64,000 nt of DNA from an uncultured Clostridia bacterium. Its GTDB lineage: Bacteria > Bacillota > Clostridia > Saccharofermentanales > Saccharofermentanaceae. A program made the translations under genes and the position numbers. Under the pieces are notes generated by a model. That model saw only the letters and a program-made list of their open reading frames with translations, was not told the origin of the DNA and searched no databases. Within the stretch, counting starts at the first letter, position 1. Each line of letters starts with the position of its first letter. The DNA is taken from positions 1 to 64,000 of the forward strand of contig CAMIYM010000006.1 of NCBI GenBank assembly GCA_946403085.1, written 5' to 3'. Positions 28,616 to 37,644 of the stretch are shown here, piece after piece.

Positions 28616-31311
28616 TACTTTGCTTCCAGCCAGTCCTTTCCGAATCCGACCTCTGCAAGAAGCGGTACGCTTAATTTTGCTGCTGCTTCCATCTCACTCT
28701 TAAGAATGGATGCGCAAAGGTCCTTATCGTTTATGTCGCATTCGCATATAAGTTCATCGTGAACCTGCATTACAAGCTTTGCAGTAGGAAGTCTCTCCGC
28801 AAGAGCCTTGCTGACACGGTTCATCGCGATCTTAATGATATCAGCCGCAGTACCCTGTATAGGAGTATTCATTGCGGCTCTGTAACCGAAGTTCTTAATA
28901 TTCCTGTTCTGGCTCTTAAGTTCATTTAAGATCCTTTTACGTCCATACATGGTAACGGCAAAGCCTTTTTCCTCGCCTGCTTTCTTCAGGCCTTCCAGAT
29001 ATGAAGTAACACCGGGGAACTGATTGTTATACTCCTTGATAAGGTCAGCAGCTTCCTTATAACCGATGCCGAGATCAGTAGCAAGGCCATAGTCGGATAT
29101 ACCGTAGATAATACTGAAGTTAACAGTTTTCGCGGTAGCTCTCATCTTATGAGTAACCATCTCTTCAGATACTCCGAACACTTTGGCAGCAGTTCTCTTA
29201 TGGATATCCTCGCCGTCATTAAACGCAGAGCACATTACTTCATCACCGCTTAATGCAGCAAGGAGTCTTAATTCGATCTGTGAATAGTCGGCATCTACCA
29301 GTATCTTACCTTCTTCGGCAGTAAAAGCTTCACGGAGTCTTGAACCTTCCTCAGTCCTTACAGGAATATTCTGAAGATTTGGTTCTGTTGAAGACAATCT
29401 GCCTGTATTAGTCATTGCCTGGGTAAATGTCGTATGAATCCTGGAATCGCTCTTAATGGATCTCGCAAGACCTACGGCATATGTGGAATCAAGCTTTGAA
29501 AGCTCACGGTATTCGATGATGTAATCGATCTCAGGAAAATAAGGCTTTAATCGCTTGAGCTCATCGATACCAGTGGAGAAATCACCACTCTTGCCCTTCT
29601 TACCGGAAGGCAGATTAAGATGCTTCTCACCGTAAAGCACATCAGCAAGCTGCTTTGGAGATGAGATATTAAACTCAGTACCGCATGCATCGAAAACTCT
29701 TGCGCTTATGTCTTCAAGACGCTTTGTATATTCAGAATGAAGTTCTGCAAGTCTATCACCTGATACATGCATTCCGTTACGTTCGATCTTATCAAGCGTT
29801 ATTACCAGCGGGAATTCAATATCGTATAAAAGGCTCTTAAGATCCTTATCGTTTTCAAGATCACGCAAAATGACCTTGGCAACAGCCATTACAGTAAGAA
29901 GCTTTGAAGCTGTCTCTTCAACTTTTGAAGAACCGTCATCTTCAACTATCTCATCAAATAAAGACAGCTGCTTAACAGGACCCTTATTATCTTCTACAGG
30001 ATAAGCTGATTTTATAACGCTCTCATAAAGTCTCTGTAGATCAGGCTTACCCGAAAGTATATTAAGCACATAGCCTGCGATCTCACAGTCGAAAACAGAT
30101 TCAACTGAGCTTAAAGGCTCTTTGATAAGCTTGGATCTGTCTTTATATTCATAAGCAACAGGCATGAACTTGTCAGAAGATGTGAGTCTATTGATATCTT
30201 CCGGATCAGCGACATAGAAAGTCTTGTTAGCCCAGTCGAGAAGTATGACCTTATTGCCTGAAGGAATATCCACAAAATCGATTCCGCAGTTAAGATCTTT
30301 AAGATCAATGGAACCGGGAACCTCATATCTGATATTAAGTCCGCTCTTAAGCGCCTCTTCAACTTCTTTTGCAATTCCGGAAGTGAATTCGTCAACTTCT
30401 TCAGAAGGCTCAAAACCGGCAGGCTTAACATTCTCGAGATCGAGCTTTTTGATCAAAGACTTAAGAGCCAGGCGGTTAAGTGAACCTGATAAAGCAGACA
30501 GGTCTCTTGTATCTGAAGGATATGCACAGTCCTTTGCTCCGAACTCGACAGGACTTTCGCGGTCGATCGTGCAGAGCTTGATATTAAGATCAAGAAGCTC
30601 TCTTGAATTTCTGACCCTCTCTCCTAATGCAGGAGACAATTTATCAGCATTATTGAAGACTTCATCTACAGAACCATAGTCTGCAATAAGCTTAAACGCA
30701 GTCTTCTCGCCTACCTTCTCTACACCCTTGATATTGTCCGAGTTGTCGCCCATGAGTGCTTTTACCTGAACAAATACTTCAGGCTTAACACCATATGTAT
30801 CTTCGAACATCTTTCTGTCGAAAAGAACTCTGGGTTCCTTACCCTTGCCGGACTGGGGCATGATGACGGAAACCTTGTCGGAAATCAGTTGGAAATCATC
30901 GTGATCGCCGCTGAAGATATATACATCCATACCCATCTCTTCACCCTGTCTGGACAAAGTGCCGATAAGGTCATCAGCTTCAAACCCGGCAAGCTCCATA
31001 CGTCTAATTCCGTACTGGTCGAGAAGATTTTTAACAACAGGCATCTGCGCAGCCATGTCATCGGGCATACCTTTACGGTTAGCCTTATACTCAGTGCTCA
31101 TCTTATGCCTGAATGTAGGTTCCCTCCTGTCGAAAAGGACACACATATAATCAGGTCCATATTCCTTCATGACACCTAAGATGGAATTAAAGAAACCGTT
31201 TACGGCTCCTGTCGGAGTTCCGTCAGGTGCTGTCATGGGAGCTCTGCCGATAACGGCATAGTATGCTCTGTTGATTATTGAGTTACCGTCAACTAGAAGG
31301 AGCTTACTCAT
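28615..31311 (-). CDS. polA: DNA polymerase I
   Basis: Repair and Okazaki-fragment polymerase of 898 residues. The 5'-3' exonuclease domain (about 1-290) has LLVDGNSIINRAYY, FEADDLIGTLS and GDNSDNIKGVEKVG. The middle 3'-5' exonuclease-like domain lacks the first metal-binding D-x-E motif, so proofreading is probably absent. The polymerase domain has DADYSQIELRLLAALS, the O-helix RATAKTVNFSIIYG and VMQVHDELICE. Its ATG overlaps the upstream activator gene's TAA by one base. Confidence 0.97.
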   Translation of the reverse strand: MSKLLLVDGNSIINRAYYAVIGRAPMTAPDGTPTGAVNGFFNSILGVMKEYGPDYMCVLFDRREPTFRHKMSTEYKANRKGMPDDMAAQMPVVKNLLDQYGIRRMELAGFEADDLIGTLSRQGEEMGMDVYIFSGDHDDFQLISDKVSVIMPQSGKGKEPRVLFDRKMFEDTYGVKPEVFVQVKALMGDNSDNIKGVEKVGEKTAFKLIADYGSVDEVFNNADKLSPALGERVRNSRELLDLNIKLCTIDRESPVEFGAKDCAYPSDTRDLSALSGSLNRLALKSLIKKLDLENVKPAGFEPSEEVDEFTSGIAKEVEEALKSGLNIRYEVPGSIDLKDLNCGIDFVDIPSGNKVILLDWANKTFYVADPEDINRLTSSDKFMPVAYEYKDRSKLIKEPLSSVESVFDCEIAGYVLNILSGKPDLQRLYESVIKSAYPVEDNKGPVKQLSLFDEIVEDDGSSKVEETASKLLTVMAVAKVILRDLENDKDLKSLLYDIEFPLVITLDKIERNGMHVSGDRLAELHSEYTKRLEDISARVFDACGTEFNISSPKQLADVLYGEKHLNLPSGKKGKSGDFSTGIDELKRLKPYFPEIDYIIEYRELSKLDSTYAVGLARSIKSDSRIHTTFTQAMTNTGRLSSTEPNLQNIPVRTEEGSRLREAFTAEEGKILVDADYSQIELRLLAALSGDEVMCSAFNDGEDIHKRTAAKVFGVSEEMVTHKMRATAKTVNFSIIYGISDYGLATDLGIGYKEAADLIKEYNNQFPGVTSYLEGLKKAGEEKGFAVTMYGRKRILNELKSQNRNIKNFGYRAAMNTPIQGTAADIIKIAMNRVSKALAERLPTAKLVMQVHDELICECDINDKDLCASILKSEMEAAAKLSVPLLAEVGFGKDWLEAK

Positions 31312-34300
31312 TATTTAGCCTCTTTAGCTTTCTTTTCGTTCTCTATCTCCTGCTCTCTTACAGCACGAGCTGTGCTGATCATGAGCTTGATCCTGTTAAG
31401 CTGGTTAGCTTCAGATGCACCCGGATCGTAATCGATAGGAACGATATTGGATGTAGGATACTGTCTTCTCAATTCCTTGATCATGCCCTTACCTGTTACA
31501 TGGTTAGGGAGACATGCGAAAGGCTGAGCACATATAATGTTCGGAACACCGTCCTGGATGAGCTCGATCATTTCGGCTGTAAGAAACCAACCCTCACCGC
31601 AGGAGTTGCCACAGCTCAATACTGTGGAAGACTTTTCGGCAAGTTCCTGGATCCTCTCAGTAAGCATGAATTTACCATTTGTCTTAGCAAACGCCTTATT
31701 AATAGGCTTTCTCAATGACTCAAGGAATCTTATTGCCGTCTTCATGATATAGCCGGTCTTCTTGCTCTTTCCGAGGTTCTGAGCTTGCCAGAGCGGGTTA
31801 TAAGCACAGTAAAGGAAGAAGTCCAATACTCCGGGCAATACTGCCTCACAACCTTCAGCTTCAATTACATCTATTGCATTGTTATTAGCATCAGGCTGGA
31901 ACTTAACAAGGATCTCACCTACAAGTCCTACCCTGGGCTTTCTCGGAATGTCTGCAAGAGGAAGTGCATCGAACTTCTCTACTGCAAACTTAACGAATTC
32001 CTTATACTTCCTGATCTCCGGCGGATTATCAAAATCTACACCTATGGAAGCCAAGCATTCCCTGATAGCCTTCTTCTCTTCAATGGATCTTCCGAAGTAG
32101 CTGTTAGGCATCATGACATCATATCTTTCAGTAAGATCATCATTAAGATTCTTCTGATTGAAGAGCTTTCTTCCGATCCTGTTGATGTATGAATAAAGAG
32201 CATTTGCAGAACCCGGAACCTTCTCATAAGGTCTTACTCTCAGAAGGAGTGTTGATACCATATCGCCTGCGCAAAGTGCCTTGATCGCATCAAGAAGGAA
32301 TGAAGCAGTATATTCAAAGCCTTCATTCTTCTCGAATCTCTGTGCAGAGATCGTGATAACAGGGATCTGCGGATAACCTGCTTCCTTAAGCGCTTTTCTT
32401 AAGAAAGCAACATAGTTAGTTGCACGGCATCCGCCGCCTGTCTGCGTTATCGCAAGAGTTGTATTATCAGGATCGATATCACCCTTTAAGATGGCATTGA
32501 TCATCTGTCCGACTACGATAAGAGTCGGGAAACATGCATCGTTATTTACGTACTTAAGACCGCATTCGATATCTTCTCTTGTAGCCTGCTTCAAAAGCTT
32601 GAGCTTATAACCATGCTTATGGAAAACAGACTCTACAAACTCGAACTGGATAGGAGCCATCTGCGGCGCCAGGATCGTATGATTCTTCTTATGTTCCTTA
32701 GTAAATTCAACTCTGTGAACGATATAAGGAGCTTCATCAGAATCAGAGACATTTGAAGTCTTGATCTCACCCTTTTCCTCAAGTTCAAGTCTTTCATTCA
32801 TTGCTACAACAAGAGATCTCATTCTGATCCTTGCAGCACCAAGGTTACTTACTTCGTCGATCTTAAGGAGCGTATAAAGCTTGCCGGAAGATTCAAGGAT
32901 CTCCTGGACCTGATCGGAAGTAACGGCATCAAGGCCGCATCCGAAGCTTGTAAGCTGAACGAGCTCCAGGTCAGGTCTTGTGATTACAAAAGCGGCTGCC
33001 TCGTAAAGTCTTGTGTGATACATCCACTGGTCGATGACTCTGATAGGACGCTTCAGCACACCGGGCTTTGCAACAGCATCTTCAGTAAGAACCGCAAGTC
33101 CCAGGGAGTTGATCATCTGAGGAATACCGTGGTTGATCTCAGGATCACAGTGGTATGGTCTTCCTGCAAGAACGATACCCTTAAGGCCGGTCTCCTTCAT
33201 CTCATTAAGGATCTCCACGCCCTTCTTTCTGATGTCTTCCTTATACTTGAAGTATTCCTCAGCACCTGCCTGAACAGCCTGCTTAGCCTCATCAGCAGAT
33301 ACACCGAGATAATTGAAGCACTCAGTAAGGTGAAGCGCGACATTATCAAGGTTATCCAAAGGCATGAAAGGATTTAAGTATCTGATGTTCTTTTCGAGAA
33401 GGTTCTCAACATTATTACGGATAACTTCAGGATAAGAGCATACGATCGGGCAGTTATAGTGATTGTTGGAATTCTGGTTCTCGATATTCTCATAAGGAAC
33501 ATCAGGATAGAAGATCGTTGTTATTCCACGCTCGATCAGGTTCTCGATGTGACCATGAGCGAGCTTTGCAGGATAACAAACAGATTCTGAAGGAATGGTC
33601 TCCATACCGCCCTCGTAGATCTTATGGGAAGATCTGGCAGAGATAAGAACTCTGAAGCCGAGCTTGGTAAGGACTGTAAACCAGAAAGGATAGTTCTCAT
33701 ACTGGTTAAGAACACGCGGGATACCGATCTCGCCTCTGGGAGCATCTTCAAGCTTCAAAGGCTTATAGTAACTGAATGTCCTTGAATACTTGTAATCGAA
33801 CATGTTAGGGAGCTTTTTCTTATCTGTAACAGGCTCTCTGTCGAGTGCAAGATCTTCACCTCTTTCGCAGCGGTTACCGGATACGAACTTTGTACCATTT
33901 GAGAAAGTAGCGATAGTAAGACGGCAGTGATTCGTACAGCCCTGGCACTGGGTATTCTCAGTATCCATCTTGAACGAATCAAGTTCATCCTTGCCGAGAA
34001 CAGCAGACTTGGAGCCGTCCTTAGCTCTCTTCTGTGCAATAAGAGCAGCACCGAAAGCACCCATGAGGCCTGCAACATTCGGTCTTATTACATCTCTTCC
34101 GGAAACGAGCTCAAAGCATCTTAAGATCGCATCATTAAGGAATGTACCGCCCTGTACGACGATATTCTTACCGAGCTGTTCAGTATCTCTGATCTTGATT
34201 ACTTTGTAGAGAGCATTTCTTACAACTGAGTAAGAAAGTCCTGCAGAGATATCTCCTACCGAAGCGCCCTCCTTCTGGGCCTGCTTAACCTTGGAATTCA

Positions 34301-35756
34301 TGAATACGGTACAACGTGTACCGAGATCAACAGGTTTTGTGGAAGAAAGTGCAGCTTCTGCAAATTCAGGTGTTGTAAGGCCTAAGGTCTGGGCAAAAGT
34401 CTGGATGAATGAACCGCATCCTGAAGAGCATGCTTCGTTAAGCATGATGGAATCGATAACACCATTCCTGATCTTCATGCACTTCATATCCTGTCCGCCG
34501 ATATCGATGATGAAATCAACATCCGGGCAGAAGAACTTGGCAGACTGGAAGTGTGCCATTGTCTCTATCTCGCCGATATCGATGTTAAGTGCTGCCCTGA
34601 TAATGTTCTCGCCATAACCTGTGACGCAGGAATGAGCAAGATAGCAGTCTTCCGGCATCTTTGAATAGATGTCCTTCATGATCGTAACGGCACTCATAAC
34701 AGGGTTACCCTTGTTGCTTGCGTAATATGTGTAAACAAGGTCGCCCTTAGTATTGATAACTACAGCCTTTGTTGTAGTTGAACCTGCATCAACACCAAGA
34801 TAAAGAGCGCCGTGCTGGTCCTTAATATCAAGAACGGGGATCTGGTCTTTCTTATGACGCTCATCAAATGCGACCTTATCCTCTTTGTTCTTGAAGATAG
34901 GATCGATCCTGATGATATCAGGAACAAAGCCTTCCCTGTTCTTAAGCTTTACCAAAAGCTCTGAAAGATTAACAGGGTTCTGTCCGTCTGCTGACAGAGC
35001 AGCACCTAAAGCAACATAGATCTGAGCTTCTTCAGGCATCCAGAAAGAATCGACCTTATCCTTCAATGTACGCTCAAAAGCATTACGGAGCTCTGAATTG
35101 AAGAACAAAGGGCCGCCTAAGAACGTGACATTGCCCTTTATAGGTCTTCCGCAAGCAAGACCTGAGATAGTCTGGTTAACAACAGACTGGTAGATGGAAG
35201 CTGCAAGGTCTTCTTTTGCCGCACCCTCATTGATAAGAGGCTGAAGGTCTGACTTTGCGAAAACGCCGCAGCGGCTTGCGATCGTATAAAGTGATCTGTA
35301 GTCTTTTGCGAAGTTATTAAGACCATCAGCATCAGTCTGAAGGAGTGATGCCATCTGATCGATAAATGAACCTGTACCGCCTGCGCAGGTACCATTCATA
35401 CGCTGTTCGAGAACAGGATGCATATATGTGATCTTAGCATCCTCACCGCCTAACTCGATGATTACGTCAGTCTCAGGATGATAAGTCTTAATAGCCTGTG
35501 TCTCGGCCATTACTTCCTGAGTAAACTTGAATCCAAGCCAGTTTGCTACTGAAAGTCCGCCGGAACCTGTAATAACGACGTCAACGTCGATTCCGGGAAA
35601 TTTGTTGTTAAGATCTTCGAAAAGATCATTAAGAAGTCCGGATACATCAGAATGATGCCTCTGGTAATCACTGTGGATGATCTTCTCACCATCAAGAAGA
35701 ACAACCTTGATCGTTGTAGATCCGATATCAAGACCGAGCTTGTATACCTTGCCCAT
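31311..35756 (-). CDS. Giant 2-hydroxyacyl-CoA dehydratase activator-type protein (two BadF/HgdC domains plus DUF2229/HgdB-like part)
   Basis: The 1481-residue fusion is found widely in anaerobes, and its substrate is unknown. Two ASKHA ATPase domains come first. Domain one (about 5-260) has LGLDIGSTTIK and the iron-sulfur cysteine motif NGTCAGGTGSF. Domain two (about 320-590) has YLGVDAGSTTTK and NEACSSGCGSF. Then come a cysteine-bearing segment (QCQGCTNHCR, NRCERGE), DUF2229 and an HgdB-like region with SCGEGWFLTAEM. It should be an oxygen-sensitive, ATP-driven one-electron donor system. The gene lies inside the polA-coaE operon, after a GGAGG ribosome-binding site. Confidence 0.88.
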   Translation of the reverse strand: MGKVYKLGLDIGSTTIKVVLLDGEKIIHSDYQRHHSDVSGLLNDLFEDLNNKFPGIDVDVVITGSGGLSVANWLGFKFTQEVMAETQAIKTYHPETDVIIELGGEDAKITYMHPVLEQRMNGTCAGGTGSFIDQMASLLQTDADGLNNFAKDYRSLYTIASRCGVFAKSDLQPLINEGAAKEDLAASIYQSVVNQTISGLACGRPIKGNVTFLGGPLFFNSELRNAFERTLKDKVDSFWMPEEAQIYVALGAALSADGQNPVNLSELLVKLKNREGFVPDIIRIDPIFKNKEDKVAFDERHKKDQIPVLDIKDQHGALYLGVDAGSTTTKAVVINTKGDLVYTYYASNKGNPVMSAVTIMKDIYSKMPEDCYLAHSCVTGYGENIIRAALNIDIGEIETMAHFQSAKFFCPDVDFIIDIGGQDMKCMKIRNGVIDSIMLNEACSSGCGSFIQTFAQTLGLTTPEFAEAALSSTKPVDLGTRCTVFMNSKVKQAQKEGASVGDISAGLSYSVVRNALYKVIKIRDTEQLGKNIVVQGGTFLNDAILRCFELVSGRDVIRPNVAGLMGAFGAALIAQKRAKDGSKSAVLGKDELDSFKMDTENTQCQGCTNHCRLTIATFSNGTKFVSGNRCERGEDLALDREPVTDKKKLPNMFDYKYSRTFSYYKPLKLEDAPRGEIGIPRVLNQYENYPFWFTVLTKLGFRVLISARSSHKIYEGGMETIPSESVCYPAKLAHGHIENLIERGITTIFYPDVPYENIENQNSNNHYNCPIVCSYPEVIRNNVENLLEKNIRYLNPFMPLDNLDNVALHLTECFNYLGVSADEAKQAVQAGAEEYFKYKEDIRKKGVEILNEMKETGLKGIVLAGRPYHCDPEINHGIPQMINSLGLAVLTEDAVAKPGVLKRPIRVIDQWMYHTRLYEAAAFVITRPDLELVQLTSFGCGLDAVTSDQVQEILESSGKLYTLLKIDEVSNLGAARIRMRSLVVAMNERLELEEKGEIKTSNVSDSDEAPYIVHRVEFTKEHKKNHTILAPQMAPIQFEFVESVFHKHGYKLKLLKQATREDIECGLKYVNNDACFPTLIVVGQMINAILKGDIDPDNTTLAITQTGGGCRATNYVAFLRKALKEAGYPQIPVITISAQRFEKNEGFEYTASFLLDAIKALCAGDMVSTLLLRVRPYEKVPGSANALYSYINRIGRKLFNQKNLNDDLTERYDVMMPNSYFGRSIEEKKAIRECLASIGVDFDNPPEIRKYKEFVKFAVEKFDALPLADIPRKPRVGLVGEILVKFQPDANNNAIDVIEAEGCEAVLPGVLDFFLYCAYNPLWQAQNLGKSKKTGYIMKTAIRFLESLRKPINKAFAKTNGKFMLTERIQELAEKSSTVLSCGNSCGEGWFLTAEMIELIQDGVPNIICAQPFACLPNHVTGKGMIKELRRQYPTSNIVPIDYDPGASEANQLNRIKLMISTARAVREQEIENEKKAKEAK

Positions 35757-35780
35757 TACTAATAAACCTCCACCCGCTGG

Positions 35781-36536
35781 TTATCTGTTTGTGTTCGGCG
35801 TGCCCTTGGGCTGTGCCGATTTACGAACTACAGTATTACCCGAGCTTCTGTAGTTTCTGGAAGAGCCGCTGTTACGGCTTCTTGTAGTCTTCTTTCTGGC
35901 AGGAATAGAACCAAAGAGCTTAAATGACTTATCCTTAAGATCTTTAAGCCAGTTCATCTGTTCATTCTTCAGAGTTTCTTTGAAGTTCCTTGTATCAAGA
36001 CCCTGCTTGAACTCGGAACTTAATGAGACTCTCAAGAGCTCATCGGGAATACCCAGAGAAAGATCGAAAGGCTTTCCGAATGAATCGAAAACCTCGAGCT
36101 GCAAAGAGTCACAGATGATCTTGCAGTTCTGCTCATATAGATCAACACCGCACTTAATACCGAGCTGTGTCATAAGACCGGTGAAATTAAGTGTGATATA
36201 AGGAAGATTGCTCGAAAAGATCAGGTGAAGACAGATGAGCTTCATATAAGACTCAAGACAGATGCATTCCTGATCACAGATAAGAGTAAGATCACCTTCA
36301 GAGGTCATCTTGGAAATATCGGCCTTTTCATTTTCGAATCCGTTAGCCCACAGAAAATAAAGCTCCCTGTAGACATCCTTCTTAAAGGCCTCAAAATCAC
36401 GTGTCAAAGGCTCGGCAAGAACCTTACTGCCAAGATTAAAGATATACTGCATATAAGAAACTTCAAGATAACTCGGTACTGAGAAATATTTGAAGTAAGC
36501 CGCTACATCACGGCTGTTATATATGTACTTACGCAA
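35781..36536 (-). CDS. Hypothetical protein with basic Ser/Arg-rich tail
   Basis: The 251-residue protein is of no recognised family. Residues 1-200 look like a soluble, mostly helical domain, with two adjacent cysteines in LICDQECICLES. The last ~45 residues are low-complexity and strongly basic (RKKTTRSRNSGSS), which could bind nucleic acid or the membrane. It is the first gene of the operon that continues with the giant activator and polA, behind a good extended -10 promoter. Confidence 0.7.
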   Translation of the reverse strand: MRKYIYNSRDVAAYFKYFSVPSYLEVSYMQYIFNLGSKVLAEPLTRDFEAFKKDVYRELYFLWANGFENEKADISKMTSEGDLTLICDQECICLESYMKLICLHLIFSSNLPYITLNFTGLMTQLGIKCGVDLYEQNCKIICDSLQLEVFDSFGKPFDLSLGIPDELLRVSLSSEFKQGLDTRNFKETLKNEQMNWLKDLKDKSFKLFGSIPARKKTTRSRNSGSSRNYRSSGNTVVRKSAQPKGTPNTNR

Positions 36537-36571
36537 AAGAACTCTCCTAACCGCATAATAAATCAGTATGG

Positions 36572-36580
36572 ATTATAGCA
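36572..36580 (-). promoter_or_regulatory. Extended -10 promoter of the polA-coaE operon
   Basis: On the minus strand TGCTATAAT, a perfect extended -10, lies 35 bp before the hypothetical gene's start. No strong -35 is present, as is usual for extended -10 promoters. Confidence 0.65.
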
Positions 36581-36683
36581 TAAAGACGCTAATATACTTA
36601 TTAAAAATATAAGAGATATTTGGGCAACTATTCTTATGGAAAATGTTTAAGAACAAAAACTGCCCATAAACAGCAAAAATAAA

Positions 36684-36716
36684 GGCATTCACCAGGCATA
36701 AACCCTGGAAAATGCC
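36684..36716 (-). terminator. Terminator after uppP
   Basis: On the minus strand GGCATTTTCCAGG and CCTGGTGAATGCC pair with a small internal mismatch, followed by TTTATTTTTG. It closes the M18-to-uppP operon 20 bp after the uppP stop. Beyond the terminator and the next promoter nothing else is seen in this 200-bp gap. Confidence 0.85.
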
Positions 36717-36736
36717 GTAAATTATCAATTTAAGCC

Positions 36737-37615
36737 TTAAACAGCAGCTGCTCCGCCGCCGATAACTCCAACAGCACCAAGAATAAGCACCAGGATACCA
36801 AGAACTATACGGTACCAGCCGAAGCATGTGAATGAATGCTTTCTGATAAATGCCATAAGCCTGTTGATAATAAGAAGGCTCACACCAAAAGCTGTAACCA
36901 TACCTACAGCAAGGAGTGCCACCTCATGAGCAGTAACCCCGCCGTCGTACTTAACGATCTTAAGAAGGCTGGCACCGAGCATTACGGGAATAGCAAGGAA
37001 GAAAGTAAACTTGGCAGCTGCTTCCCTCTTAATGCCGATGGCGATGGAACCAACTATTGTGGAACCGGATCTTGATGCGCCCGGAAATACAGCAGCAAAG
37101 AGCTGGAACAAACCAATTGCAAAAGCATGTCCCCAGTTAATCTGGTTAACTGTCTTAACAGAAGGGTTTCTGTTCTTCATCAGATACTCGACGACAATAA
37201 AAGCTACACCAAAAACGATAAGAGCGATAGCTACCACAACATAGTTATAGAGGTGCTCATCAAGCCAGTCATCAAAAAGAACACCGACAATTGCTGCAGG
37301 AACGCAGGCAAGAGCAATCTTGAGCCACATAAAGATCTTGTCTTTCATTATGTATCTGCCCACGCCTTCTTTGGCAAAAGGATGCTCATTATTCTTAAGT
37401 CCGAAAGGCCATATATCTTTCCAGAAGATAACGATTACCGCCAATATGGCACCCAACTGAATAACAACAAGATAAAGATCGTAGAATTCAGGTGATACAT
37501 TGAGCTTTAAGAACTCATTTAAGATGATCATATGACCGGTAGAACTTACAGGAAGCCACTCGGTAACACCTTCAACAACACCAAAGATAAACGCTACAAG
37601 ATAATCCCAAAACAT
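36737..37615 (-). CDS. uppP: Undecaprenyl-diphosphatase
   Basis: Integral membrane enzyme that recycles undecaprenyl diphosphate to the carrier lipid needed for wall synthesis and gives bacitracin resistance. The 292-residue protein has eight or so membrane helices and the two signature motifs, GVVEGVTEWLPVSSTGHM and FPGASRSGSTI. AAGGAGA precedes the start. It is the last gene of a long operon containing murD, consistent with a wall role. Confidence 0.97.
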   Translation of the reverse strand: MFWDYLVAFIFGVVEGVTEWLPVSSTGHMIILNEFLKLNVSPEFYDLYLVVIQLGAILAVIVIFWKDIWPFGLKNNEHPFAKEGVGRYIMKDKIFMWLKIALACVPAAIVGVLFDDWLDEHLYNYVVVAIALIVFGVAFIVVEYLMKNRNPSVKTVNQINWGHAFAIGLFQLFAAVFPGASRSGSTIVGSIAIGIKREAAAKFTFFLAIPVMLGASLLKIVKYDGGVTAHEVALLAVGMVTAFGVSLLIINRLMAFIRKHSFTCFGWYRIVLGILVLILGAVGVIGGGAAAV

Positions 37616-37644
37616 ATTTGTTCTCCTTAATTAAAACCCCACAA

